Positions 43,462-52,526 are shown, numbered from the stretch's first letter. The stretch is DNA of 57,551 nt from Bacillus sp. 7884-1 (GCF_002272245.1 NZ_NPDD01000088.1:1-57551); one strand, 5' to 3'. Made by a program: numbers and translations. Notes: generated by a model from the sequence alone, not told the origin.

Positions 43462-43493
43462 ACTGATTTGGGTACATCCCGAGTCAGTTTTTT
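43462..43493 (+). terminator. End of the dpp-ykf operon
   Basis: ACTGATTTGGG / CCCGAGTCAGT pair over 11 bp including two G-U pairs, followed by TTTTTT. Confidence 0.85.
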
Positions 43494-43532
43494 AATAAAA
43501 GAAATGTTTTACCCCGTATCTTTTTTCCATTT

Positions 43533-43560
43533 TGAAACGTTTATAGGGTAGAGAGTGTTA
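43533..43560 (+). promoter_or_regulatory. Candidate ECF-type promoter of the sigma factor gene
   Basis: TGAAAC with GTTT following is a good ECF -35 element; GTGTTA 16 bases on is a poor -10. Autoregulation is possible but unproven. Confidence 0.3.
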
Positions 43561-43574
43561 AAGGAGTGAACACA

Positions 43575-44297
43575 ATGACAAATGGATTTAGTGAGAACAC
43601 CAGGGAAGACCAACAACATGAAAATAAGACTGATGATTCTTTTTGGATTGAATTTTATCCAAAACTACAGCGATATTGTCACTTTTTAGCCCAAAATAAA
43701 TGGGATGGCGAAGATATCGCTCAAGAAGTTTATTTGAAAGCTAAGAAATATTCCACTGCAAAGCATAAGATGACCTCAGCTTTGGTAAATAAGATTGCTT
43801 ACAATCATTGGATTGATGTGGTTAGAAAAAGAAAAAACGAATCAAATCATATAAATCATGAAATTTCTAGTCAATTAGCAGCGAGTCAGACGGATGATAG
43901 GATGAATTCGGTCGATTTATTGGTAAAGCATTTCACACCAAAACAAGCCGTCATTTTTATGCTCAAAGAAGCATTTCAATACCAATCAAAGGAAATTGCA
44001 GCTATTCTTGGGACAACAGAAATGGCTATAAAGTCCAATTTGAATCGTTCTAAAAAACGTCTTGAAAAAATAAATGAAAATGATCGTTCCTTCCCTATGG
44101 AATTATTTTGGGATGAAGAAGAACGAGATAAATTAGCTGATTTATTTGATGAATCGTTAAAAGTCCAAGATCCTAGCGTTTTAATTGATTCACTCTCATC
44201 ATTCAAAAGTGTTATGGATGTTCCACAGCTTGTTTCAAGAAATATTGGATCGTATAGAATTCACACTCCTTCAAGCACTCTCTGTATGGCTGCTTAG
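43575..44297 (+). CDS. Sigma-70 family RNA polymerase sigma factor (ECF-like)
   Basis: The 240-residue protein has region 2 (WIEFYPKLQRYCHFL to EDIAQEVYLKAKKY and NKIAYNHWIDVVRKRK) and region 4 with the helix-turn-helix SKEIAAILGTTEMAIKSNLNRSKKRL. A C-terminal tail of about 70 residues beyond region 4 is longer than in most ECF factors and could be a built-in regulatory segment. No anti-sigma gene is adjacent. I start it at ATG 43575, 8 bases after AAGGAG. A clpP gene follows 30 bases later. Confidence 0.85.
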   Translation: MTNGFSENTREDQQHENKTDDSFWIEFYPKLQRYCHFLAQNKWDGEDIAQEVYLKAKKYSTAKHKMTSALVNKIAYNHWIDVVRKRKNESNHINHEISSQLAASQTDDRMNSVDLLVKHFTPKQAVIFMLKEAFQYQSKEIAAILGTTEMAIKSNLNRSKKRLEKINENDRSFPMELFWDEEERDKLADLFDESLKVQDPSVLIDSLSSFKSVMDVPQLVSRNIGSYRIHTPSSTLCMAA

Positions 44298-44327
44298 CCA
44301 ATATCTGCTTTCAAGGAGGATTTATCA

Positions 44328-44912
44328 ATGAGTACAATTCCATATGTTATTGAACAATCTAACCGTGGTGAACGGTCCTATGATATTTATTCTCGTTTAT
44401 TGAAGGATCGAATTATTATTATCGGTGATGAAATTAATGATCACACGGCGAACAGCGTGGTGGCTCAATTATTATTTTTAGCGGCGGACGCGCCTGATAA
44501 AGAAATTTCACTTTATATAAATAGCCCAGGAGGGTCCACCTCAGCTGGGTTTGCTATCTATGATACCATGCAATACATTAAGCCAGATGTTCGTACCATT
44601 TGTACAGGGATGGCTGCATCATTTGGAGCGATGCTGCTGCTCGCCGGTACAAAAGGTAAACGGTATGCTTTACCAAATAGTGAAATTATGATTCATCAGC
44701 CACTTGGAGGTGTTAGAGGGCAGGCAACAGAAATAGAAATCTCTGCAAGACGCATCCTAAAGTTGCGTGAACATATTAATCAGATTATTGCCGACAGAAC
44801 CGGCCAAACTATTGAAAAAGTAGCAAAAGATACAGACAGAGATTACTTTATGAGCGCCGAAGAAGCCAAAGCATACGGAATTATCGATGAGATTCTATAC
44901 CCCAAAGAATAA
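44328..44912 (+). CDS. clpP: ATP-dependent Clp protease proteolytic subunit (accessory-type ClpP)
   Basis: The 194-residue serine protease subunit forms the Clp barrel. The catalytic triad is S98 (GMAASFGA), H123 (MIHQPLGG) and D172 (TDRDYF), at the same numbers as in B. subtilis ClpP. The sequence differs from the canonical Bacillus ClpP at many places ([54 protein letters not shown]) and resembles the second ClpP of the B. cereus group. The partner chaperone is not in this window. AAGGAGG precedes the ATG. Its place right after a sigma factor gene suggests co-expression. Confidence 0.9.
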   Translation: MSTIPYVIEQSNRGERSYDIYSRLLKDRIIIIGDEINDHTANSVVAQLLFLAADAPDKEISLYINSPGGSTSAGFAIYDTMQYIKPDVRTICTGMAASFGAMLLLAGTKGKRYALPNSEIMIHQPLGGVRGQATEIEISARRILKLREHINQIIADRTGQTIEKVAKDTDRDYFMSAEEAKAYGIIDEILYPKE

Positions 44913-44938
44913 ATCAAAAATAATAATGCAAAATATGA

Positions 44939-44973
44939 AGAAAAAGGTTAGCCATTCGCTGGCCTTTTTTTAT
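44939..44973 (+). terminator. Terminator of clpP
   Basis: GCCA / TGGC inner stem with AAAAAGG and CTTTTTTT outer arms, ending in TTTTTTT. Confidence 0.7.
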
Positions 44974-45001
44974 TGACACCTTTTATGACATGTCTTATAG
45001 T
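44973..45001 (+). promoter_or_regulatory. Strong sigma-A promoter of the marR-mmpL operon
   Basis: A perfect TTGACA (44973-44978) and TATAGT (44996-45001) are 17 bases apart. Confidence 0.85.
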
Positions 45002-45032
45002 TAAACAGGTGAATAGTTTAACAGTTTAACTA
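44998..45032 (+). promoter_or_regulatory. MarR-type operator
   Basis: TAGTTAAAC (44998-45006) and its exact complement GTTTAACTA (45024-45032) flank a further TAGTTTAAC at 45014-45022. The sites overlap the -10 box and start, so binding would block the promoter. Confidence 0.65.
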
Positions 45033-45059
45033 ATTTTAAAAAGTGGGGTGAAATGGACA

Positions 45060-45521
45060 ATGGATAAAAAAATCATTCAGGAATTAATCGACCGGTACGT
45101 GTCCGTTTCTTTTGATGTCAATAAGAAAGCAGCATCTTTACTTAAGTGTCAGATAGGAGAGGATTTAACCACTGACCAGCACTATATTCTAAGTTATATA
45201 AAGCAATCGCATAATTGCACATCGTCTGAATTGGCAGAAGCCTTTGATGTAAATAAAAGTGCAATAACTGCTATTATCAACCGGTTAGCAGACAGAGGTC
45301 TCATTGAAAGAACCCGTGATGAAAATGACAGAAGAGTTGTTTATCTAACTTTAAGCGAAAAAGGAAACGAGCTGCACAACAAAACTCAGGAAAAAGTACA
45401 CCTTTTAGTAGAGTCATTTATCACCCAATTTGATGAAACAGAAATTACAAATTTTATCAATACTTATGAAAAATTAGCCCTGATATTAACCAACATGAAA
45501 AAGGAAGAAGTGGGGGAATAA
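45060..45521 (+). CDS. MarR family regulator (YdgG-like)
   Basis: The 153-residue winged-helix repressor has TTDQHYILSYIKQSHNCTSSELAEAF, recognition helix KSAITAIINRLADRGLIER and wing DENDRRVVYLTLSEKG. Gene order with a downstream MMPL exporter matches B. subtilis ydgG-ydgH. I start it at ATG 45060; GTG at 45048 overlaps the GGGGTGA ribosome site. It probably represses its own operon through the dyads at 44998-45032 until an unknown ligand binds. Two bases separate it from the exporter. Confidence 0.88.
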   Translation: MDKKIIQELIDRYVSVSFDVNKKAASLLKCQIGEDLTTDQHYILSYIKQSHNCTSSELAEAFDVNKSAITAIINRLADRGLIERTRDENDRRVVYLTLSEKGNELHNKTQEKVHLLVESFITQFDETEITNFINTYEKLALILTNMKKEEVGE

Positions 45522-45523
45522 AC

Positions 45524-48500
45524 GTGAGAGCGATTATTAAAGGAAAATGGTTTATCCTTATTGCCTGGATAGCATTGATTGCAATGCTTTTTATGGCTGC
45601 ACCAAATATGGAAAACCTTGTCCGTGAAAAGGGGCAAATTAACGTTCCAGAGGGCTACTCATCTACTCTCGCTGAGAAGATTCTAAAAGATGTCCAGTCG
45701 AGTGAAAATAGCGGGAATGAGCTGCAAACAGTCTTAGTCTTTCATAGTGATAAGAAGTTAACGAATGAAGACTTTGATAACGCAGAAAAAGCAGTTAACA
45801 TGCTTGAGAAGAATAAGCAAAAACTTGGTATTACCTCGATCCTAACTCATTTTAATCAAGAAGAATTAAAGGAACAGCTAGTATCTGAGGATGGTAAAAC
45901 CATTCTTGTTTCTGTAAATGTCATAGCAAATGACCGTGAAGGAAAAGAAATATCCAAAGACTTATATGAAGCACTTGATGCTGTTGAGATAGAACACTAT
46001 TATACCGGAAACTGGTTAATTGCCGAAGACCTTGTAACCAACTCTCAAGAAGGTCTGAAGAAAACAGAAGGTATCACGGTTGTGTTCATATTGTTCGTCC
46101 TATTACTTGTGTTTAAGTCAGCAATTGCTCCGATTATTCCATTAGTAACGGTAGGATTTAGCTATTTGGCTTCACAATCCATTGTTGCTATTTTAGTAGA
46201 TAAAGTGAGTTTCCCCTTATCAACCTTTACGCAAATTTTCTTAGTAGCAGTCTTATTTGGAATCGGTACAGACTATTGTATTTTACTGCTAAGCCGTTTT
46301 AAAGAGGAAATGACTAAGAATGATAATGTAGTAGAAGCAATTGTTATTACCTACAAGAATGCTGGGAAAACAGTATTCTTCAGTGGATTAGCCGTTATGA
46401 TTGGATTTGCTTCGATTGGGTTTTCAACCTTTGTACTATATCAATCAGCAGCAGCGGTTGCCATTGGTGTAGCGTTATTGTTACTGGCACTTTTTACGGT
46501 TGTTCCATTTTTTATGGCAGTGTTAGGAAAGAAACTTTTCTGGCCATCTAAGGGTAAGCTTGAACACGGGGAAAGTAAATTTTGGGGATTTGTTGGCAGG
46601 TTTGCTCTAGCACGTCCTTTAATTGCATTACTCATTGTGGCAGCTATTTCAGTGCCAGCTTTATTTACCTACGATGGAGATTTATCTTTTAACTCTTTAG
46701 AAGAGATAGGTGATGAATTTAATTCTATCAAAGGATTTAATATCATTTCTGACGGCTTCGGTCCAGGTGAATCTATGCCTACTCAAATTGTCATTAAAAA
46801 TGATGACGAAATGAATACTTCAGAATACATTGCTATTACTGAAAAAATAAGCCAAGAACTTAATAAAATTAGTGAAGTAGATTCGGTACGTTCTGTGACA
46901 CGTCCAACAGGCGAAACAATTGATGATTTATATATATCTGAACAAGTAAAAAGTCTAGGTGATGGACTTGGCCAAGGGAATGAAGGAATTCAGAAGATTA
47001 GCAGTGGTCTTGCCGAGGCAGGAGACCAGCTTGAAGCCAACCAGCCTAAAATGGAAGAAGCTGTAGATGGAATTGGCCAGTTAATTACTGGTACGAACCA
47101 GTTACAGTCCAGTATGGGAAGTATTCAAAAGAACCTTGCTAAAATTGAAGATGGCCTAATTCAAGGTGCAACCGGTACTACTCAAATAAAAGAAGGCTTA
47201 ACAGTTGTTAAATCTGAGTCTGCCAAGGTATTAGCAGGCAGCAAACAATTGCTTGATGGTTACAAACAAGCAGAGAGCGGCCTTGCTGCTCTTTCCGGAA
47301 ACTACCAACAAGTAGCAAAGGGTGTTAGTGATTTACACGATACCTTAGCGGCAACAAATCAATATTTTACTAATTTAGAAAGTCAATATAGTGGTATTGA
47401 GGAAAATGGTAACTATAAAGCTATAAAAATGACCATTCAAGGTTCACAGGCAGCAACAGCAGAATTAGCTGGAAGCTTAAATCAATTGAATGCTGGATTA
47501 AAAGGTGCACAAGACGGTATCAGTTTTGCTAATGGGAAATTCTCAGAATCCATCACTGGCCAAGAAGCCCTTGTGAAAGGAATGGAGGATCTCTTAAATG
47601 GTCTAACTGAGATTGAAGCAGGACTTTACACATTGGGTAATGGCCAAGGACAAATTGTGGATGGACTTCCTCAATTTTCAAATGGTTTAAGTGGTGTTAA
47701 TAACGGTCAGCAGCAAATTATGACAGGTTTTCAAGACTTGGGTGGTCAAATTACTCAGTTGACAGATGGATTGACGCAAAGTGCTGATGGATTAAACCAA
47801 GTATCTGATGGTTTGAAGTCTGCGGAAGAATATCTAGCTGGAGTAGGCAGCCAAGAGAAAAATGGTTTTTATATTCCACAAGAGGTCCTAAACAGCAAAG
47901 ACTTCGAACAAGTTCTAGATACCTATATGTCAAAGGATCATAAAGTAATGACAATTGATGTAGTATTTAGCAAGAATCCGTACTCAAATGAAGCCCTTAA
48001 TCGAGTACCAGAAATTAAGAAAACTGTTGAACGGGTGGTAAAGGATACAAAGCTTGAAAATGCAGAAGTAGCAGTGGGTGGAGTATCAAGTATGCACCAT
48101 GACCTTGATAAAATTTCACAAGCGGATTACTCACGAACAGTGGTGCTGATGCTGATAGGGATTACGTTTATTCTAATCATTTTATTCCGTTCCATCATTA
48201 TGCCGCTTTATTTGATAGGATCGTTAATCTTAACCTACTATACTTCTATGGCACTAGCAGAGGTCATTTTCGTCAATTGGTTAGGTTATTCAGGTATTAG
48301 CTGGGCTGTTCCATTTTTCGCATTTGTTATCTTAATAGCGCTCGGTATTGACTATAGCATTTTCTTAATGGATCGTTTTAACGAATTTAGACATATGCCA
48401 GTAGAACAAGCAATCCTTATCGCTATGAAAAAAATGGGAACCGTTATTATCTCTGCAGCAATCATTTTAGGAGGCACGTTTGCTGCGATGATGCCGGCTG

Positions 48501-48676
48501 GTGTTTTATCCTTGCTCCAAATTGCGGCTATCCTCTTAATCGGACTTTCACTCTATGCACTCGTGATATTACCATTGTTTGTCCCGGTCATGGTAAAAAC
48601 ATTTGGGGTAGCAAACTGGTGGCCGTTTAGAAAAAATAACGATAGTGTAGTAGATCATCATTCAACACATATGTAA
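45524..48676 (+). CDS. MMPL/RND-type exporter (YdgH-like)
   Basis: The 1050-residue membrane protein has two halves of six helices. Each half includes a conserved GTDYCILLLSRFKEE or GIDYSIFLMDRFNEF segment carrying the proton-relay aspartate. Between them, roughly residues 470-790, is a long external region of repeated helical LxxGLxxLxxG units (GLGQGNEGIQKISSGL and the like), as in YhgE/Pip-type proteins; it may bridge the cell wall. Family members export lipids or drugs by proton drive. The GTG start follows GGGGGA. Longer than B. subtilis YdgH because of the repeat region. Confidence 0.88.
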   Translation: MRAIIKGKWFILIAWIALIAMLFMAAPNMENLVREKGQINVPEGYSSTLAEKILKDVQSSENSGNELQTVLVFHSDKKLTNEDFDNAEKAVNMLEKNKQKLGITSILTHFNQEELKEQLVSEDGKTILVSVNVIANDREGKEISKDLYEALDAVEIEHYYTGNWLIAEDLVTNSQEGLKKTEGITVVFILFVLLLVFKSAIAPIIPLVTVGFSYLASQSIVAILVDKVSFPLSTFTQIFLVAVLFGIGTDYCILLLSRFKEEMTKNDNVVEAIVITYKNAGKTVFFSGLAVMIGFASIGFSTFVLYQSAAAVAIGVALLLLALFTVVPFFMAVLGKKLFWPSKGKLEHGESKFWGFVGRFALARPLIALLIVAAISVPALFTYDGDLSFNSLEEIGDEFNSIKGFNIISDGFGPGESMPTQIVIKNDDEMNTSEYIAITEKISQELNKISEVDSVRSVTRPTGETIDDLYISEQVKSLGDGLGQGNEGIQKISSGLAEAGDQLEANQPKMEEAVDGIGQLITGTNQLQSSMGSIQKNLAKIEDGLIQGATGTTQIKEGLTVVKSESAKVLAGSKQLLDGYKQAESGLAALSGNYQQVAKGVSDLHDTLAATNQYFTNLESQYSGIEENGNYKAIKMTIQGSQAATAELAGSLNQLNAGLKGAQDGISFANGKFSESITGQEALVKGMEDLLNGLTEIEAGLYTLGNGQGQIVDGLPQFSNGLSGVNNGQQQIMTGFQDLGGQITQLTDGLTQSADGLNQVSDGLKSAEEYLAGVGSQEKNGFYIPQEVLNSKDFEQVLDTYMSKDHKVMTIDVVFSKNPYSNEALNRVPEIKKTVERVVKDTKLENAEVAVGGVSSMHHDLDKISQADYSRTVVLMLIGITFILIILFRSIIMPLYLIGSLILTYYTSMALAEVIFVNWLGYSGISWAVPFFAFVILIALGIDYSIFLMDRFNEFRHMPVEQAILIAMKKMGTVIISAAIILGGTFAAMMPAGVLSLLQIAAILLIGLSLYALVILPLFVPVMVKTFGVANWWPFRKNNDSVVDHHSTHM

Positions 48677-48715
48677 AAAAACAGCTCGCTGATGGTTTCA
48701 GCGAGCTGTTTTTTT
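48675..48715. terminator. Bidirectional terminator
   Basis: AAACAGCTCGCTGA / TCAGCGAGCTGTTT form a 14-bp or longer perfect stem with T-tracts on both strands, between convergent genes. Confidence 0.93.
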
Positions 48716-48718
48716 AGG

Positions 48719-49603
48719 TTATTCAACAATAACCGTTCCTTTAAACATATTCATTCCACAGCTAAAGGTGTATTCACCTTCTTTATCAGGTGTAAAGGTT
48801 AACTTGGTTGTACCTGCCTTTAGGTTAACGTTATTTAAATCAAAATCAGGCATCATGAAGGTAGAAAAACAGCTATTATCACCTGGATTTGTAATATTTA
48901 ATTCCACTGGCACTCCTTTTTTTACTTTAATAACATTTGGGGTGTAGCCAGTTGGTGTAATCATCATTTCAATTTTGGGATTGGTTTCCTTCGTAATATC
49001 TAATTCTGTATTTTTGGGTGAGGTACTGGTATTATTCTCTTCTGTTTGAACGGCTTCGCTTTCACCAGGAATTTTAACCAAATCACTGCTATATAAAAAC
49101 AAGAATAAGGCAATGAGTACTAATCCAGCGGATAAGATATTAAATGGAGAAATTCCTTTTGTATCCAGTGTAAGTTTTCCATTTGTGTCTACAATAATGA
49201 ATAATAGGACGAGGCCAAGAATAATAACATACACACCTAGTAATATTCCTAATATAATGGTTGGGTTATCGAACTGAAGAATTGCCCCCAATAGAGCACC
49301 CATTATTCCACTCACGACCCCAGTGGCTGACCCTGTCAAAATGGCAAGGATTCCTATCGGCTGACCAGCGATAAAACCAAGGATAAAGCCTATTAACATA
49401 CCCAATCCAACAGGGAAAAATAATTCGCCTGAAAGTATACCGCTAATATAGCCAGCTAAAAGTCCACTCATCATGGTTAGTACCATTACGACTACCAGTC
49501 CAGATAAGTGAGCTAGTTTATTATTGTTCCGATGTAAAAGGAAAATAGAAGACCCTGTCATTAAACTCATAATCACGATTGTGAATATCGATAACATATA
49601 CAT
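48719..49603 (-). CDS. Membrane protein with C-terminal cupredoxin domain
   Basis: The 294-residue protein has five to six membrane helices (about 2-24, 33-58, 62-80, 84-110, 115-138, 153-171). A disordered external linker (175-205) follows. The cupredoxin-like beta-sandwich runs 208-294. The candidate copper ligands are C245 (DNSCFSTFMM), C282 and the methionines in SCGMNMFKG; the usual first histidine ligand is not evident. Similar soluble cupredoxins handle copper or electrons outside the membrane; fusion to a glycine-rich membrane domain suggests a copper sensor or carrier (inference). Confidence 0.75.
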   Translation of the reverse strand: MYMLSIFTIVIMSLMTGSSIFLLHRNNNKLAHLSGLVVVMVLTMMSGLLAGYISGILSGELFFPVGLGMLIGFILGFIAGQPIGILAILTGSATGVVSGIMGALLGAILQFDNPTIILGILLGVYVIILGLVLLFIIVDTNGKLTLDTKGISPFNILSAGLVLIALFLFLYSSDLVKIPGESEAVQTEENNTSTSPKNTELDITKETNPKIEMMITPTGYTPNVIKVKKGVPVELNITNPGDNSCFSTFMMPDFDLNNVNLKAGTTKLTFTPDKEGEYTFSCGMNMFKGTVIVE

Positions 49604-49700
49604 TAAAAAAACTCCCTAAAGTTTATAAACAACATATGTACATTATAAATGCAATGTATTGTATTTTTAGAGACTTTTATGAACGTTTAATGAAACTTAG

Positions 49701-49731
49701 AGAAAAATAAAAAAGACGTCAAGTAACGTCC
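49701..49731 (-). terminator. Terminator of the 44-residue gene
   Basis: On the minus strand GGACGT pairs with ACGTCT across a 6-base loop, followed by TTTTTATTTTT. Confidence 0.7.
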
Positions 49732-49745
49732 GGTTAATTAGGGGA

Positions 49746-49880
49746 TTATTCTTTCTTTTCATGATCTAATGTATTTTTATAGATTCTTTTTAAGGCTTCA
49801 TTTTGCATTTTCATAAGTTCCAGTAAGTATTGCTTTTCTTCCTCTTCCTGTTCTACCTCATTCTTTTCTTCGTTTTTCAA
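49746..49880 (-). CDS. Small charged coiled peptide
   Basis: This 44-residue product, starting at TTG with GAGGTGA 5 bases upstream on the minus strand, is almost all helix-forming and charged (K, E, Q), with LLELMKMQNEALKRIY as an amphipathic core. It has a private terminator. I do not recognise a family. The good ribosome site, terminator and biased codons argue that it is real. Confidence 0.55.
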   Translation of the reverse strand: MKNEEKNEVEQEEEEKQYLLELMKMQNEALKRIYKNTLDHEKKE

Positions 49881-49974
49881 GGATATCACCTCATTTACAT
49901 AATTGTAACCTAAATAGTGGTTAAGAATAAAGATATGGAGAAATGCAAATCAGAATAATTTTCCATAATAATAT

Positions 49975-50003
49975 TTGACATTTTTGTATCTGAAATATAT
50001 AAT
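49975..50003 (+). promoter_or_regulatory. Consensus sigma-A promoter of proS
   Basis: TTGACA (49975-49980), 17 bases, TATAAT (49998-50003): a perfect consensus. The start should be near 50010. Confidence 0.9.
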
Positions 50004-50009
50004 TTTGAA

Positions 50010-50256
50010 AAATAGTATTGAAACTGTGATGAGGATTAGTAAAATGTAAATGGTCTTACAAAGAGAGGAAACCATTGGTGGAAGGTTTCTTAAGACAAAC
50101 ATTTGAACCTGCCTCGGAGTTCTGTATCGGATCATTTTGTTGAAGATACATGCGGATAAAATCCGTTATCATGTCGAGAGTATAAAGCATTTGCTTTATG
50201 AATTTAGGGTGGTATCGCCAGGTCTTGGTCCCTTTTTGGGGCCAAGGCCTTTTTAT
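50010..50256 (+). promoter_or_regulatory. Proline T-box riboswitch
   Basis: A leader of about 250 bases ahead of proS contains the T-box core AGGGTGGTATCGCC at 50206-50219. Just after it is a terminator (GGTCTTGG.. / CCAAGGCC, 50221-50254, with TTTTT). The specifier is probably CCT at 50108-50110 after GAA, a proline codon. Uncharged tRNA-Pro should bind it and let transcription continue into proS. Confidence 0.9.
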
Positions 50257-50282
50257 ATTCAAAAAAATAATGAGGTGTCAAA

Positions 50283-51713
50283 ATGGCTAAGGAATTTGTA
50301 AAAGATGTTACCAGCATGGATGAGGATTTCGCCCAATGGTATACCGATGTAGTAACAAAAGCAGACTTAATTGATTATTCAAGTGTACGTGGATCGATGA
50401 TTATTCGACCTTATGGGTATGCCCTTTGGGATAATATAAAAAATGAATTAGACCGCCGAATCAAAGAAACAGGGCATGAAAATGTCTATATGCCTTTGTT
50501 TATTCCAGAAAGCTTATTGCAAAAAGAAAAGGACCATGTTGAAGGCTTTGCACCAGAAGTAGCATGGGTTACACATGGTGGTTCTGAGGAACTGGCAGAA
50601 CGATTAGTTGTTCGCCCAACATCTGAAGTTCTTTTTTGTGAGCACTATAGCCATATCATCCATTCTTACAGGGACTTACCAAAACTCTACAACCAATGGG
50701 CAAACGTGGTCCGCTGGGAAAAAACAACCCGTCCTTTCTTACGGACATTAGAGTTTTTATGGCAGGAAGGTCATACAGCACATGCAACGGATGAAGAGGC
50801 AATGGAAGAAACCATCAAAATGCTGAATGTATATGCAGCGATTTGTGAAGAGATTCTTGCAATTCCAGTAGTAAAAGGGCAGAAGACGGAAAAAGAAAAA
50901 TTTGCAGGTGCGAAAGCTACTTTTACAATTGAAAGCTTAATGCATGATGGAAAAGCACTACAGTCAGGAACTTCCCACCACTTTGGTACAGGGTTTGCGG
51001 AAGCATTCAATATCCAATATACAGATAAAGAAGGAAAGCTTCAGTATGTTCACCAAACATCATGGGGCTTTACAACAAGAATCATTGGAGCCTTAATTAT
51101 GGTCCATGGTGATGATCGTGGTCTAGTGATTCCTCCAAAAGCGGCGCCAACTCAGGTTATGATTGTGCCAATTGCACAGCATAAAGAAGGAGTTCTTGAT
51201 TTTGCTTATGAGTTGAAGAAGTCCCTTTCAAATGTTGCTCGAGTGGATATAGATGCAAGCGATAAAAAGCCAGGCTGGAAATTCAATGAGTACGAAATGA
51301 AGGGTATCCCAGTTCGTTTGGAAGTTGGACCAAAAGATATTGAAAACAAGCAGGTTGTGTTAGTGAGAAGGGATACATTGGAAAAAGTATTCGTTCCATT
51401 GGCTGAACTTGAAACAAAGCTTGCAGAATTACTCGATGATATTCAATCAAATTTATATAATAAAGCATTGAACCACCGTGAAGAAAGAACATCCGTGGCT
51501 GTGACGCTTCCTGAATTAAAGGAAAAGCTTGAAGCGAAACCAGGCTTTATTAAAGCAATGTGGTGCGGTGAACTCGCGTGTGAGGAGAAAATCAAAGAAG
51601 ATACAACAGCAACATCAAGATGTATCCCATTTGAACAAGAACAAGTTTCAAATACATGTGTATGTTGCGGTAAAGAAGCTGACAAAATGGTTTACTGGGC
51701 AAAAGCATACTAA
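50283..51713 (+). CDS. proS: Prolyl-tRNA synthetase, compact archaeal/eukaryal type
   Basis: The 476-residue class II synthetase charges tRNA-Pro. It is the short type without the bacterial editing insertion of about 180 residues, and with a C-terminal cysteine zinc domain ([13 protein letters not shown] and [18 protein letters not shown]; the terminal tyrosine is typical). Motifs include [12 protein letters not shown] near 103, [23 protein letters not shown] near 141 and the GWGF-type strand [14 protein letters not shown] near 260. Bacilli that carry this type, such as the B. cereus group, often also have the long ProS. GAGGTG precedes the ATG. It is under a T-box. Confidence 0.94.
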   Translation: MAKEFVKDVTSMDEDFAQWYTDVVTKADLIDYSSVRGSMIIRPYGYALWDNIKNELDRRIKETGHENVYMPLFIPESLLQKEKDHVEGFAPEVAWVTHGGSEELAERLVVRPTSEVLFCEHYSHIIHSYRDLPKLYNQWANVVRWEKTTRPFLRTLEFLWQEGHTAHATDEEAMEETIKMLNVYAAICEEILAIPVVKGQKTEKEKFAGAKATFTIESLMHDGKALQSGTSHHFGTGFAEAFNIQYTDKEGKLQYVHQTSWGFTTRIIGALIMVHGDDRGLVIPPKAAPTQVMIVPIAQHKEGVLDFAYELKKSLSNVARVDIDASDKKPGWKFNEYEMKGIPVRLEVGPKDIENKQVVLVRRDTLEKVFVPLAELETKLAELLDDIQSNLYNKALNHREERTSVAVTLPELKEKLEAKPGFIKAMWCGELACEEKIKEDTTATSRCIPFEQEQVSNTCVCCGKEADKMVYWAKAY

Positions 51714-51723
51714 TATGATTTTT

Positions 51724-51753
51724 AGACTCTTCCTTATTGGAGGGGTCTTTTAT
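51724..51753 (+). terminator. Terminator of proS
   Basis: AGACTCTTCC / GGAGGGGTCT pair with G-U pairs around TTATT, followed by TTTT. Confidence 0.75.
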
Positions 51754-51765
51754 TAATAGACCCTC

Positions 51766-51932
51766 ATGAAGCCCGAAATCAAAAGAAAATTGAAATAGTG
51801 GTAACCAAGAAAGGCTCTTGATGCCCGAAATCAAAAGAAAACTGAAATAGTGGTAAACAAGAAACGTTCATGAATCCCAAAGTCGAAAAAGAAATGTGAT
51901 AATGGACTTCAAGAAGATCCAAAGTTTCGAAA
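51766..51932. repeat. Direct repeats with 52-bp period upstream of a GNAT gene
   Basis: GCCCGAAATCAAAAGAAAA starts at 51771 and again at 51823 with nearly identical following sequence (TGAAATAGTGGTAA.CAAGAAA). A third, diverged copy starts near 51875 (TCCCAAAGTCGAAAA) and a trace near 51917. The first two copies differ at only a few bases over about 50. Confidence 0.8.
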
Positions 51933-51944
51933 GGGGGAAACAAA

Positions 51945-52505
51945 TTGAAACCTATATTAAGAGAATTTCCAGAGGAGTTTACTACCGAGAGATTATTGAT
52001 CCGTAAACCCTTACCAGGTGATGGCAAAGCGGTATACGAAGCCACACAAGCATCACTTAATGAACTAAAACCGTGGATGCCATGGGCTCATATGGATCAA
52101 ACAGAGCAAGATGTAGAAGCCAATATACGTGATAGTATTGCAAAGTTTATTACCCGTGAGGATTTAAGATTACATCTTTTAGATAAAGTAACTGGTGAAT
52201 TTATTGGTTCATCAGGGCTGCATAGAATAAATTGGGCTGTGCCTAAGTTTGAGATAGGCTATTGGATTGACACACGGCATTCGGGAAAAGGATATATCAC
52301 GGAATCGACGGAAGCAATCACTAATTTCGCTTTTAATGAACTTCAAGCAAAGCGAGTTGAAATCCGCTGTGATTCTACTAATATAAGAAGCAGAGCCATC
52401 CCAGAGAAATTAGGATTTACATTAGAGGGAATATTAAAAAATGATAGTCTATCAGTTGAAAGCAGGGAACTCAGAGATACCTGCATTTTTGCAAAAACAA
52501 TATAA
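51945..52505 (+). CDS. GNAT family N-acetyltransferase (RimJ/RimL-like)
   Basis: The 186-residue protein has TERLLIRKPLPGDGKAVYEA at the N terminus and a GNAT core FEIGYWIDTRHSGKGYITEST (acetyl-CoA loop, residues about 103-123), then RVEIRCDSTNIRSRAIPEKLGF. This is the RimJ/RimL subgroup that acetylates protein N termini or small amines. The start is TTG at 51945 with AAAGGGGGAAA close upstream. It is monocistronic. Confidence 0.87.
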   Translation: MKPILREFPEEFTTERLLIRKPLPGDGKAVYEATQASLNELKPWMPWAHMDQTEQDVEANIRDSIAKFITREDLRLHLLDKVTGEFIGSSGLHRINWAVPKFEIGYWIDTRHSGKGYITESTEAITNFAFNELQAKRVEIRCDSTNIRSRAIPEKLGFTLEGILKNDSLSVESRELRDTCIFAKTI

Positions 52506-52526
52506 TTAAAGAGTGCTACCAAATAG

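Noticed and set aside
51592..52045. Minus-strand ORFs with repeated LPLFQFSFDFG
   Set aside because: The repeated peptide merely reflects the 52-bp direct repeats and the proS antisense strand.
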